A stretch of 64,000 nucleotides of DNA, from NCBI GenBank assembly GCA_963797015.1, contig CAWCNV010000001.1:744001-808000 (forward strand). The letters are read 5' to 3'. The position numbers and the translations under genes are program-made. Positions 17,781 through 28,479 of this stretch are shown here, piece by piece (position 1 is the first letter of the stretch; each line of letters opens with the position of its first letter). The notes under the pieces were generated by a model. It saw only the letters and a list, made by a program, of their open reading frames with translations. It did not search any database and was not told where the DNA came from. The DNA is from JBBPZA01 sp963797015 (GTDB lineage: Bacteria > Actinomycetota > Thermoleophilia > Solirubrobacterales > Solirubrobacteraceae).

Positions 17781-18350
17781 CTATGTCCAGTCGTCCGGTG
17801 TGAGTCCTGCGGCCCGCAGCCCCTGCTCCCAGGAGTAGAAGAAGCGGTCGCGGATCACGAGCCCCTTGTCGAGCGTGACCAGTTGGGAGAACTCCTGCTC
17901 CCACTCGATCCCGCTCGCACGCGCCTTTCCGCGAAAGCTGCCGAGGGCGAGGACGCGTTCGCCGAAGTCGAGCGCGCGGTCGGGCCGGATCTCCCAGGAC
18001 TCGAACGCCTCCGAGAACCGCTCGAGCCCCTGGACCAAGCCCTCATGTCCGCGATAGCTCTCAGCGAATCCCAGCGTCTGGAACTCCTCGGGGATCTCCC
18101 ACACCACCTCCGGTGAGTAGCGGGCGAACATCAGCTCCCAGTCCTTTCGCGGTGCGGCGGCCCAGCCGGAACGCAGCACGCGCCGAAGCCCGTCCCGCCG
18201 CACGCTCGAACGCGGACCGGCGAGCCGAATTCCAAGCGCGAAGACCATTCGAGCCATCCTCGGAAAGCGAACGGTCAGGCGGTCGGCGAAGCTGCGCCGC
18301 GTCGGCACCGGCCCGTCGAAGACGACTCGCGTAACGACCGGGTTCTCCAT
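17781..18350 (-). CDS. SnoaL/NTF2-like domain protein
   Basis: A 189-residue protein. After a basic N-terminal segment of about 65 residues comes an NTF2-like cone fold with the typical pattern: FARYSPEVVWEIPEEF, a small helix in YRGHEGLVQGLERFSEAF, SWEIRPDRALDFGERVLALG and a final strand QLVTLDKGLVIRDRFF. Such proteins bind or isomerise small hydrophobic molecules, but no catalytic residue can be named. A GATACT sequence ends 10 nt before the ATG and may be the -10 box. Confidence 0.7.
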   Translation of the reverse strand: MENPVVTRVVFDGPVPTRRSFADRLTVRFPRMARMVFALGIRLAGPRSSVRRDGLRRVLRSGWAAAPRKDWELMFARYSPEVVWEIPEEFQTLGFAESYRGHEGLVQGLERFSEAFESWEIRPDRALDFGERVLALGSFRGKARASGIEWEQEFSQLVTLDKGLVIRDRFFYSWEQGLRAAGLTPDDWT

Positions 18351-18428
18351 CGCCGCGGCCAGTATCGCGGGCCAGGGATCGAACTCCGTCGCGATGCCGC
18401 CCGCCGACGACCTCCGCCGGCCCCCGGC

Positions 18429-19922
18429 TCACTTCGCGTAGTCGGTCGCGCGCGACTCGCGGATCACCGTGACCTTGATCTGGCCCGGGTACTCGAGCTC
18501 CTTCTCGATCTCGCGCGCGATCACCCGGCTCAGCGCGACGGCCTCGTCGTCGTCGACCTCGCCCGGCTCCACCATCACGCGGATCTCGCGCCCGGCCTGC
18601 ATCGCGTAGACCTTCTCGACGCCGCGGTGGCGGGTCGCTATGCCCTCGAGCTCGCGCAGGCGCTTGACGTAGTGCTCGAGCGACTCGCCGCGTGCGCCGG
18701 GGCGGGCTCCCGAGAGCGCGTCGGCGGTCTGGACGATGACGGCCTCGATCGTCTGGGGCTCGACCTCGTTGTGGTGGGCCTCCATCGCGTGCGCGACCGC
18801 TTCGGTCTCGCCGTGACGGCGGGCCATCTCGCCGCCCACCAGCGCGTGCGGACCCTCGACCTCGTGCGACACCGCCTTGCCGATGTCGTGGAGGAGCGCC
18901 GCGCGGCGCGCGGTCTTGGCGCTCGCGCCGAGCTCGTCGGCCATCATCGCCGCCAGGTGCGCGCACTCGACCGAGTGGGCGAGCACGTTCTGGCCGTAGC
19001 TCGTGCGGAAGCGCAGGCGGCCGAGGACCTTGATCAGCTCGGGATCCATCCCCTGGACGCGGGCCTCGAAGACCGCCTCCTCCCCCGCCTCGACGATCCG
19101 CTGATCGAGCTCCGAGCATGCCTGCGCGTACATCTCCTCGATGCGGGCGGGGTGGATGCGCCCGTCCTGGAGCAGCTTCTCCAGCGTGAGGCGGGCGATC
19201 TCGCGGCGCACACCGTCGAAGCCCGAGAGCACCACCGCGTGCGGCGTGTCGTCGATGATGAAATCCACACCTGTCAGGTTCTCCAATGCACGGATGTTGC
19301 GCCCCTCCCGGCCGATGATGCGCCCCTTCATGTCGTCGCCGGGGAGCTGGACGACCGACACGGTCGTCTCGGCGGCGTGCCCCGCGGCCAGGCGTTGCAT
19401 GACGACGCTGAGGATCGAGCGGACGCGGCGCTCGGCCTCGCGCTTGGTCTCCTCCTCGACGTGGCGGACGATGCGCGCGCCGTCGTGGCGCGCCTGCTCC
19501 TCCACCTCGCGCAGCAGGACCTGCTTGGCCTGCGAGGCGCTCAGGTGCGCGATCCGCTCGAGCTCGCGGAGGTGCTCGCGCTTGCGCTCCTCGAGGTTCT
19601 CGCGTTCGCGCTCGAGCTCGCGCGCGCGGTCCTCGAGGCTTCGCTCGCGCCGCGCCAGGTCCGCGAGCCGCGCGTCGAGCGCCTCCTCCTTGGACAGCAA
19701 GCGCTCCTCGATGCGCGCGATCTCCGCCCGGCGCTCGCGCAGCTCGTCGTCGAACGCGGCGCGGTCGGGTGCGGGGGCCGGCGCGGGTGCCGGTACGGGC
19801 GCGGATGCCGGCACGGGCTCGGTCGTGGGCGCCGCCAGCGTCGCCGGCGCGGAGCGCCGAGCGAGGACGGCGGCCACGATCAACGCCGCCGCCAGAACCG
19901 CCGCCCCGATCACGATTGCCAT
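18429..19922 (-). CDS. rny: Ribonuclease Y
   Basis: Membrane-anchored endoribonuclease that starts mRNA decay. The 497-residue protein has one N-terminal helix (3-21), a Pro/Ala linker, a long charged coiled coil (about 55-150), the KH domain with GRIIGREGRNIRALE, and the HD domain with HDIGKA as metal site. Its C-terminus is the usual RNase Y tail. The start is preceded by a GGGGGA Shine-Dalgarno-like run and by a strong hairpin (19939-19959) that could affect its own expression. It shares the strand with recA-recX upstream. Confidence 0.95.
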   Translation of the reverse strand: MAIVIGAAVLAAALIVAAVLARRSAPATLAAPTTEPVPASAPVPAPAPAPAPDRAAFDDELRERRAEIARIEERLLSKEEALDARLADLARRERSLEDRARELERERENLEERKREHLRELERIAHLSASQAKQVLLREVEEQARHDGARIVRHVEEETKREAERRVRSILSVVMQRLAAGHAAETTVSVVQLPGDDMKGRIIGREGRNIRALENLTGVDFIIDDTPHAVVLSGFDGVRREIARLTLEKLLQDGRIHPARIEEMYAQACSELDQRIVEAGEEAVFEARVQGMDPELIKVLGRLRFRTSYGQNVLAHSVECAHLAAMMADELGASAKTARRAALLHDIGKAVSHEVEGPHALVGGEMARRHGETEAVAHAMEAHHNEVEPQTIEAVIVQTADALSGARPGARGESLEHYVKRLRELEGIATRHRGVEKVYAMQAGREIRVMVEPGEVDDDEAVALSRVIAREIEKELEYPGQIKVTVIRESRATDYAK

Positions 19923-19938
19923 GCCGTTCCCCCTCGAG

Positions 19939-19959
19939 GCCCCGGCTTCGAGCCGGGGC
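19939..19959 (-). promoter_or_regulatory. Strong hairpin in the 5' leader of rny
   Basis: A perfect 9-bp stem (gccccggct/agccggggc) around a 3-nt loop ends 16 nt before the rny ATG, just outside the ribosome binding site. It has no T-run, so it is not a classic terminator. Confidence 0.5.
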
Positions 19960-20163
19960 GATCAGCGTCGGTTGTCCGGGCGACAGACCGGGCCGTCGAG
20001 AGCTATGGATGGGTCACGGTCGGCGGCCGCAGCCGCCGCCTTCAAGGCGAGGCTAGGAGCGTCGTCTGGTCGTGAGCTGTGTTCGCGGCGCGCCGCGTGT
20101 CGTTGTGGTGAAAGCCGTCAACTCGAAGGTTCCGCTGTGTTGAAAGAAAAGCTGCTGGTTGCT

Positions 20164-20187
20164 GGGAAAAGAAGCCCTCACGGGCCC
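20164..20187 (-). terminator. Possible weak intrinsic terminator after recX
   Basis: On the minus strand a short GCCC/GGGC stem with a GTGA loop is followed by TTCTTTT, one of the few T-rich runs in the window. The stem is short (4 bp plus wobble pairs), so confidence is low. Confidence 0.3.
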
Positions 20188-20261
20188 TGTCATGTCGCTA
20201 CGGCGATCATAGAACCGCGCGCACCGGTCCGCAAACGAACGAAGGTTCCCTTGGCGCGGTG

Positions 20262-20792
20262 CTACGCGGCTTCGCGCTCGTGGGCGCGCAGCGCGTCGTG
20301 GGCGAGCTCGAGGTCGTAGCCGCGCCGGACGAGCACGCCGAGCGCGCGCGAGCGGCCGCGGTCGTCCGCCGGCGGGTCGGGGAAGCGGCGGCGGAGCAGG
20401 TCGATCGCCGCCTCGATCTCCCAGCGCGGGTCCTGGGCCACCGCGCGCTCGACGTGCTCGGGCGCGACCCCGGCGGCGAGCAGCCGCCGCTCGATGCGCT
20501 CCGCGCCCCAGGCGTCGAGGCGACGGCGGTCCTCGGCGAAGCGGCGCGCATAGGCGGCGTCGTCCACGTAGCCCTGCTCGCGCAGGAGCGCGAGCGCCTC
20601 CTCGATCGCCTCCGCGGCGACGCCGCGCGCCTCGAGCAGGCGGCGCAACTCGACCTCGGTGCGATCGCGCCGGTTGAGCGAGCGGTAGGCGAACTTCAGC
20701 GCGCGCTCCACCGCCCGCGTGTCCGCCTCGGCGTGCGGAACCGGCTCCGGCCGCCGATCAACCGCGTCCGGCCCGTCGGCCGCAGCTTCCAT
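20262..20792 (-). CDS. recX: RecA regulatory protein RecX
   Basis: A 176-residue protein that binds RecA filaments and limits their activity. It is built of repeated three-helix units: FAYRSLNRRDRTEVELRRLL (with LNRRDRTE as the family marker), a second unit with LREQGYVDDAAYARRFAEDR, and a third ending in RRGYDLELAHDALR. ATG 20792 lies 8 bp after the recA stop and has GGAG just upstream, so recA-recX is an operon as in most actinobacteria. Confidence 0.9.
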   Translation of the reverse strand: MEAAADGPDAVDRRPEPVPHAEADTRAVERALKFAYRSLNRRDRTEVELRRLLEARGVAAEAIEEALALLREQGYVDDAAYARRFAEDRRRLDAWGAERIERRLLAAGVAPEHVERAVAQDPRWEIEAAIDLLRRRFPDPPADDRGRSRALGVLVRRGYDLELAHDALRAHEREAA

Positions 20793-20800
20793 GCCGGCTC

Positions 20801-21910
<1,110 letters not shown>

Positions 21911-21966
21911 TCCAAGTCCTCTCGCAGTCTTCGCGTAGATCCGCCACCGTAGGTCCGAGCGCGGAC

Positions 21967-21996
21967 GGAACCGGCCCCACCGGAACCGGCCCCACC
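21967..21996. repeat. 15-bp tandem repeat, two copies, upstream of recA
   Basis: ggaaccggccccacc occurs twice head to tail, 57-86 bp upstream of recA. It may be a small replication-slippage duplication or a doubled binding site. Confidence 0.6.
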
Positions 21997-22167
21997 GGCG
22001 GCATCGCTCACACCGCGACGGTACGGCTCAGAGCTGCGCAGAAACAACGCCGAAGCGTGCCGCCTCTGCGCCGTCCCGAGCAAGGCTGCGACCGCCATCT
22101 CGTCGCCCGGCTGCGCCCGGCGAAGACGGAGTCCCACGGCGGTGACGACCGCCGCGCCGGCCGTGGC

Positions 22168-23295
<1,128 letters not shown>

Positions 23296-23302
23296 GTGAG
23301 AG

Positions 23303-23308
23303 AAGTTA
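23303..23308 (-). promoter_or_regulatory. TAACTT -10 box, leaderless promoter of htrA
   Basis: TANNNT hexamer ending 7 nt before ATG 23295 without a Shine-Dalgarno sequence. Confidence 0.5.
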
Positions 23309-23316
23309 GGACGCTC

Positions 23317-23333
23317 CGCTAAGCGGTCGCTAA
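23317..23333 (-). promoter_or_regulatory. Direct-repeat operator (TTAGCG, 11-bp period) over the htrA -35 region
   Basis: On the minus strand TTAGCG occurs twice with starts exactly 11 bp apart, 9 bp upstream of the -10 box. Same-face tandem hexamers with an 11-bp period are the usual binding pattern of OmpR/PhoB-family response regulators. Confidence 0.5.
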
Positions 23334-23431
23334 GGAACTACGCAACCGACACTAAGCCGCAGGGGGCCGGGAGACCGCGAGGCCCTCTCGGACACTCGTC
23401 CAGTTCCCTTGACCGATCGGCTCCGGTGCCG

Positions 23432-25576
23432 ATGAGCCAGAAGCGGTCTACGACGAACCGGCCGCTCGTCCTCTTGTCCTCCTCCACGAAAGTCCAACGA
23501 GTGCTGCGCGCATACCTGCCATCCGCGGTGACGGCGGTGCTCGCCGCCGCGCTCCTCTGCCCGTCGCCGGCCGCGGCTTCGACCGTGCTCGACGCCGGCC
23601 CAACAACCGTGAGCTTCAACGATCACGGCATCCACGACGGCAACTGGGAGACCCAGAAGGTCGTGCTCACCGACACCAGCGGCACCGCGACGACGGTCTC
23701 GTCCGTCGCGCTCAGCGGCGCCGAGCCGGGGCAGTTCTCGATCGCCTATGACAACTGCACCAACCGCTTCATGTCAAACCCCGGCGACCAATGCGACGTC
23801 GGCGTGCAGTTCGGCCCCTCGACGGTCGGCTCGCACTCCGCGTCGCTCGACGTAGAGGACACGAGCGGGACGACATCCGTCTCCCTGTCGGGGAACGGCA
23901 TCACCGGTGGCCTGGTCAGCGACCCCAGCTCGATCGCGTTCACGCCCCAGCCCTACCAGTACGGCAACCAGCAGCAGGGCTTCCAGCTGCGCAATCCCAG
24001 CGGAGTAGCGAGCGTCCAGGTCGGCTCGGCGACCATCACCGGGCCAGACGCCGGGAGCTTCTCGATCGCCTGGGGCACGAACTGCCTCAACTGGGTCATG
24101 TGGGCGAACAACACATGCGGCATGGGCGTCGCCTTCAACCCCACCGGACCCGGCACGTTCAACGCCCAGCTCGAGGTCAGCTCGGACGCCTCGGACTCTC
24201 CGCTGGTCATCCCGATCAGCGCGACCGCGCTGTCCGGGCCGCGGCTGGTCGTCACCCCGAGCCGGGTCGTCTTCGGAGACGTCCGCGTCGGGCGCGACGC
24301 CTCGGCGACGCTCACACTCTCCAACGCGGGCGACTATCCACTCCAGTCCCAGGGGATGCTGTTCGTCACCGGGCGCCCGGACGTCTTCTTCTCCACGGAC
24401 GACACGTGCACCGGCCGGGCACTCGGCCCCGGCGAGTCCTGCACGGTGGTTGTCCACTTCAAGCCGACTTCGGCCGGCGAGAAGGACGCCCCGCTGCTGC
24501 TGATCGGCGACAACGGGTTCCCCACCCTGATCGGAATCTCCGGTAAGGGAGTCGTGCCCGTCCCGCCCCCGCCCCCGCCCCCGGGCGGCGGCAAGGACGA
24601 GTCTCCGCCGGCTCCACGCGGAACCGTGAACCTCCTGGGGACGCCCGTCGTCGGCGGCGAGCTCACCTGCCGGCCGCTCGGCTACGACGAGGGCACGTCC
24701 TTCAGCTACCGCTGGCTGCGCAACGGCAAGGCGATCGGGAGCACAGGCGCCACGCTGCCAGTGAGCTACGACGACCTCGGCGCGCGCTTCGCCTGCGAGC
24801 TGACCGCCTCCAGCGCCGGAGGCACGCAGACCGTGGCCTCGCCGCGCTCGGCACCGGTCGCCCCGCGGGACCTGTCGCGTCAGTCGGGCGCGTTCACCGA
24901 CGAACGCATCTGCCGCGAGGTCCAAAGGCCGCGCAGCTTGACCGTCGGCTCCGTCGAGGTCGCGATCGACGGCGGCACGCCCATCACGCCGTGGGCGCCG
25001 CTGACCCTCCGCGCCGCCTCGCCGGTCACCGTGTCGGTCGACGGAACCGTGCTCGGCCGCGGACGCCGGGTGACCGTGAGCCCGCGCGCGCTCGCGGCGT
25101 TCACGGGCGGCGTCCGGACGCTGCGCCTGAGCACGGACGGCGCGAGCGCCCAGACCTCGATCGCGCTGGCCCCCTGCCGGCTGGCTCTGCGGGCCAGCGG
25201 CGGCGCGGGCAGGCATGCGACGCTCGCGGTGTCCGCGCGCGCCGGGGTGCGCTCCCTCAAGGTCTCGCTGCCGCGCTCGCTGCGCCTGCGTATCGCCCGC
25301 GGCGTGGAGCTCGGCAGCGCCTGGATCAAGTCTGCGGGCTACCCCGCGCGCACGTTCGACCTCGTCGGTCCGCGAACCCGGTCCAACGGCGTGACGGTGA
25401 AGCTGACGAGGCGCGGGTTCAGCGTGACCGGGCTGCCGGGCGAGACCGCGGTGGTGCGGCTGCGCCTCGCCCGCGGGTTGCTTTCGGGCAAGGCCGGCAC
25501 CGCTCGCGTCAGCGCCAAGCTCGAGGGCGGCAGCGTGCGCGTCGGCGCGCGCGCGGCCGTCAACTGGCTGCGCTGA
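23432..25576 (+). CDS. Secreted multidomain protein with choice-of-anchor-D (ASH-like) Ig domains
   Basis: A 714-residue exported protein. After a basic start a hydrophobic segment and PSPAAA give a signal peptide. Three successive Ig-like ASH/choice-of-anchor-D domains follow (about 50-150, 155-265 and 270-385), each with features such as FGPSTVGSHSASLDV, FNPTGPGTFNAQLEV and FKPTSAGEKDAPLLL plus a Cys pair. A Pro-rich linker leads to an Ig-like GTPVVGGELTC domain and a beta-rich C-terminal region. It probably acts at the cell surface; the ligand is unknown. It is divergent from htrA, and its stop overlaps thpR by 17 bp. Confidence 0.75.
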   Translation: MSQKRSTTNRPLVLLSSSTKVQRVLRAYLPSAVTAVLAAALLCPSPAAASTVLDAGPTTVSFNDHGIHDGNWETQKVVLTDTSGTATTVSSVALSGAEPGQFSIAYDNCTNRFMSNPGDQCDVGVQFGPSTVGSHSASLDVEDTSGTTSVSLSGNGITGGLVSDPSSIAFTPQPYQYGNQQQGFQLRNPSGVASVQVGSATITGPDAGSFSIAWGTNCLNWVMWANNTCGMGVAFNPTGPGTFNAQLEVSSDASDSPLVIPISATALSGPRLVVTPSRVVFGDVRVGRDASATLTLSNAGDYPLQSQGMLFVTGRPDVFFSTDDTCTGRALGPGESCTVVVHFKPTSAGEKDAPLLLIGDNGFPTLIGISGKGVVPVPPPPPPPGGGKDESPPAPRGTVNLLGTPVVGGELTCRPLGYDEGTSFSYRWLRNGKAIGSTGATLPVSYDDLGARFACELTASSAGGTQTVASPRSAPVAPRDLSRQSGAFTDERICREVQRPRSLTVGSVEVAIDGGTPITPWAPLTLRAASPVTVSVDGTVLGRGRRVTVSPRALAAFTGGVRTLRLSTDGASAQTSIALAPCRLALRASGGAGRHATLAVSARAGVRSLKVSLPRSLRLRIARGVELGSAWIKSAGYPARTFDLVGPRTRSNGVTVKLTRRGFSVTGLPGETAVVRLRLARGLLSGKAGTARVSAKLEGGSVRVGARAAVNWLR

Positions 25577-26129
25577 GCCTCGCCCGCGCCAGCGCCTCGT
25601 AGGTCGCTCCCCCCGCCGTCGGCCGCGAGCGGTAGAGCGTGAGCGCGCCACCGGCGAAGCGCAGCGACGGCGGCGGCACGGGGAGCGGGCGCGACGCCCG
25701 TAGGCGGCCCGCGTCCGCCCTCACGCGGCCCACGGTCACGTGCGGATAGAAGGGCCGGCGCTCGGGCTCGAACCAGCCGCCGCGCACGAGCGCCTCCGAG
25801 ACCGCCGCGTGCAGGCGCAGGCACGCTCCCCCCACGTCCTCGACCTCGAGCGCAAGCACCCGCGGGCGCCGGCGCGGCAGCCACACCGAGGGGCCCAGGC
25901 GCAGGTCGGGGACCGGCGCCGGCGCGGCTGTCACCGCCGCCGCGATCGGGTCGGCCTCGCGGAGCTCACGCCAGCCCAGGAAGCACAGCGTGATGTGCAG
26001 CGCGTCGTGCCGCACCGCGCGCAGCTCGGGGATCCCGCCGACGGCCTCGCCCTGCCACTCCGCGATCCGCGCGCGCACCGGCTCGGGCAGGTCGAGCGCT
26101 ACGAACAGGCGCGCGCGCTCGGGGCTCAC
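25560..26129 (-). CDS. thpR: RNA 2',3'-cyclic phosphodiesterase (LigT/ThpR)
   Basis: A 189-residue 2H phosphoesterase. The two catalytic HxT motifs are HITLCF and HVTVGR, about 85 residues apart, and the N-terminus LFVALDLPEPVRARI is typical. The family opens 2',3'-cyclic phosphates in RNA and may act on tRNA halves. GTG 26129 overlaps the cinA stop as GTGA, so it is translationally coupled to cinA. Its 3' end overlaps the convergent Ig-like gene. Confidence 0.9.
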   Translation of the reverse strand: MSPERARLFVALDLPEPVRARIAEWQGEAVGGIPELRAVRHDALHITLCFLGWRELREADPIAAAVTAAPAPVPDLRLGPSVWLPRRRPRVLALEVEDVGGACLRLHAAVSEALVRGGWFEPERRPFYPHVTVGRVRADAGRLRASRPLPVPPPSLRFAGGALTLYRSRPTAGGATYEALARARLSAAS

Positions 26130-27466
26130 CGGCGCGCAGGCTCGGCCTCCCCGCCCGCCTCGCGGTCGAGGTCGGACTCGCCGAGCAGCAGACGGCGGAG
26201 CATGTGCATCGCGACCGTCACCGAGCGCTCGCGGACGTCCGCCCGGCCACCCGGCAGCCGCACCGAGCGCGTCAGCCGGTCGCCCTCGCGCGTTGCCACC
26301 GACAGGCACACGGTCCCGACCGGCTTCTCCGGCGTCCCGCCATCGGGCCCGGCGATCCCGGTGATGCCCACGCCCAGCTCGCTTCCGAGGCGGTCCATGG
26401 CGCCGTCGGCCAGCATCGCGGCGACTTCCGACGACACCGCGCCGAAGCGCTCGATCAGCTCCTCGGGAACGCCGGCGAGCGTGCTCTTGGCCTCGTTGGA
26501 GTAGACGACCAGGCCGCCGAGCACGTACGCCGAGGATCCCGGCCGCTCGGTCAGCCGCGCCGCCAGCAGGCCCCCCGTGCACGACTCGGCCACGGCGATC
26601 GTGCGCCCTTGCAGCAGCGCCGCGACGAGCTCGTCGATCGTCGCGCCGTCGGTGGAGAAGATCGTGTCGGCGTGGCGCTGCGCGACCGCGACGGCGAAGC
26701 GCGAGTAGGCCTCCTGGTCGGCGGGGCGGTAGATGGTGGCGATCTCGATCTCCGCGCGACGCAGGCAGGTCGTGATCTCGAGCGCCTCCAGGTCCATCCC
26801 CTGCTCCTCGAGCGCGCGCAGCGTCGCGGCTATCTCGGACTCGGGGATCCCGAACAGGCGCAGGATCCCGCGCCGGTACTCGCCCGCGTCGCCCACCGCG
26901 GCCCCGAACGCGTCGGTCGCGACCGCGGCTTGCCACATCGGCTGGAGCTCGCGCGGAGGCCCGGGGAGCACGACCGCGGTCGGGCCAGAGCGGCCCTCGC
27001 CCGGCGCCACCACCAGCCCCGGTGCGGTCCCCACCGGCTCGAGCACCGTCGCGCCCCGCGGGATCACCGCCTGCTTGCGGTTCGACGCGCGGATCGCGTC
27101 CTCGTCGAGATCTGGCCAGCGCTCGCGCAGCGGCCGCAGGATCTCCCAGATGCGGCCCTCGAGCGCCTCGTCGAGGATCATCTCGCGGCCCGCGAACTCG
27201 CCCACGACCTCGGCGGTGAGATCGTCGGCCGTGGGCCCGAGGCCGCCGCTGGTCACCACCAGCTCGACGCCCTCGCCGGCCAGGAAGTCGAGCGCCGCGC
27301 GCATGTCCGCGCGCCGGTCGCCGACGACCATGATGTGCGCGAGGTCGACCCCCAGCCCGCGCAGCCGCTCGCTCAGCCACGGCCCGTTGCGGTCGGCGAT
27401 GATGCCGGTCAGCACCTCGGTGCCGGTGATGACGATCCCCGCGCGGGGGCCTGGAGTCCGTTTCAT
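26126..27466 (-). CDS. cinA: CinA-type competence/damage protein with nicotinamide-nucleotide amidase domain
   Basis: A 446-residue two-domain protein. The N-terminal MoCF/COG1058 domain (EVLTGIIADRNGPWLSE, TSGGLGPTADD) acts as an ADP-ribose pyrophosphatase in studied relatives. The C-terminal amidase domain has AESCTGGLLAARLTE with the catalytic Ser, plus GITGIAGPDGGT and PVGTVC. It belongs to pyridine-nucleotide salvage and is next to recA in many genomes, here about 4 kb away. ATG 27466 is the only good start. It heads the cinA-thpR operon. Confidence 0.93.
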   Translation of the reverse strand: MKRTPGPRAGIVITGTEVLTGIIADRNGPWLSERLRGLGVDLAHIMVVGDRRADMRAALDFLAGEGVELVVTSGGLGPTADDLTAEVVGEFAGREMILDEALEGRIWEILRPLRERWPDLDEDAIRASNRKQAVIPRGATVLEPVGTAPGLVVAPGEGRSGPTAVVLPGPPRELQPMWQAAVATDAFGAAVGDAGEYRRGILRLFGIPESEIAATLRALEEQGMDLEALEITTCLRRAEIEIATIYRPADQEAYSRFAVAVAQRHADTIFSTDGATIDELVAALLQGRTIAVAESCTGGLLAARLTERPGSSAYVLGGLVVYSNEAKSTLAGVPEELIERFGAVSSEVAAMLADGAMDRLGSELGVGITGIAGPDGGTPEKPVGTVCLSVATREGDRLTRSVRLPGGRADVRERSVTVAMHMLRRLLLGESDLDREAGGEAEPARR

Positions 27467-27498
27467 AACAGGCGGCCCGACCAGCGGCGGTGTGCATT

Positions 27499-27578
27499 GG
27501 CGCCGGATGGCGTGGCGCCGCACGCAAGCGCAGCAATGGCAGCGCCATTGCGAGCATTGCGGGTGGCGATCCGGCGCC
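27499..27578. other. 80-bp nested inverted repeat between the RodZ-like gene and cinA
   Basis: Outer arms ggcgccggat (27499-27508) and atccggcgcc (27569-27578) enclose an inner perfect hairpin gcaatggc-agc-gccattgc (27533-27551) that is extended by gcaa/ttgc beyond an internal loop. The centres nearly coincide, so one long folded RNA or cruciform is possible. It lacks a T-tract. It may be a terminator for ftsK-rodZ or a leader element for cinA. Confidence 0.5.
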
Positions 27579-27624
27579 GCGGATGGCCGCCGATGGGCGT
27601 GCCGAATCGTTGTGAAACGGGCTC

Positions 27625-28419
27625 CTACTGGCACGTCGGGCCTGAGCCTTGGGGAAGCTGCTTCGCCTGCCCGCCGCTCACCTGGTAGGACACCGAGGTG
27701 GCGAGGTCGGGCACGTCGATGCTCTTGCCGTTGACCTGCAGGGTCACGGCGCCGTTGCCCACCGTCAGCCGGAAGCGCTTGGAGCGGAAGGTCTGCGTCG
27801 GCTGCCCGGGCTGCAGGTTCAACCCGTTGACGACCGCCTTGTTGTCGGCGTCGACGACGCAGGCGAACACGACGCCGGTCGGCACCAGCTTCAAGCGCAC
27901 CTGGCGCCGCGCCGCCGCCGCGCGCGCGCGGCGCCGCGCCCGGGCCTTGGCGCGCCGGCGCGCGCGCCGCTCCTGCGCGAGCTGGGCGCGCGTCTTCTGG
28001 GGCGTGCTGGTCGAGCCGCCGTTGTTGTCCTTGTTGCCGCTGCGCGAGCCGATGAACGCGAACAGCACCAGCAGCGCGACGATCGCCGCGGCGACGAACC
28101 ACATGCGCGGCACGCGCGGCGGCTTGGGCGGCTTGCGGCGCGCGTCGAGGTGCGGGCTGATCGGCAGCTGGTCGAGGTCGGAGGGGTGCTCGTGCTGGCG
28201 CTTGAACTCCTCGATGAGCAGCGTGACGTCGAGACCCAGGTACTCGCCGTAGGTGCGCAGGAAGCTCTTGACGTAGGTCGGGCCGGGGAGGATGTCCCAT
28301 TCCTCGTTCTCCAGCGCACGCAGGTACTTCGCACGGATCTTGGTCGCCGCCTCGACCTCGTTGATGTCGATCTTGCGACGCATGCGCGCCTCGCGGAGCG
28401 TTGTCCCGATCTCAGCCAT
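27625..28419 (-). CDS. RodZ-like helix-turn-helix membrane protein
   Basis: A 264-residue bitopic protein. It has an N-terminal Xre-type HTH (LREARMRRKIDINEVEAATK to YVKSFLRTYGEYLGL), a Pro/Lys linker, one transmembrane helix near 105-124, a striking Arg/Ala helix on the outside, and a C-terminal DUF4115 beta domain (LVPTGVVFACVVD). This is the RodZ architecture, a cell-shape factor that links MreB to the elongation machinery. No mreB is in the window. It is 60 bp downstream of ftsK and likely cotranscribed. Confidence 0.85.
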   Translation of the reverse strand: MAEIGTTLREARMRRKIDINEVEAATKIRAKYLRALENEEWDILPGPTYVKSFLRTYGEYLGLDVTLLIEEFKRQHEHPSDLDQLPISPHLDARRKPPKPPRVPRMWFVAAAIVALLVLFAFIGSRSGNKDNNGGSTSTPQKTRAQLAQERRARRRAKARARRRARAAAARRQVRLKLVPTGVVFACVVDADNKAVVNGLNLQPGQPTQTFRSKRFRLTVGNGAVTLQVNGKSIDVPDLATSVSYQVSGGQAKQLPQGSGPTCQ

Positions 28420-28479
28420 GGGCCCGCGCCGAAGGCTAGATGGTTGAGTCCGCGGTCCGCGCGCGCAGGGGGCAGCGGC

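Larger units (their letters stand above)
19923..20261. other. 339-bp gene-free stretch between recX and rny
   Basis: No coding signal is seen on either strand. It holds the rny leader hairpin at its left end, an unusually A/T-rich patch near 20130-20175, and a weak terminator-like hairpin for recA-recX near 20164-20187. The rny promoter should be in here but no confident -10 box could be picked. Confidence 0.5.

Noticed and set aside
21911..22167. SOS box for recA
   Set aside because: No convincing TCGAAC-N4-GTTCGA type site was found by eye; only a tandem repeat is present.
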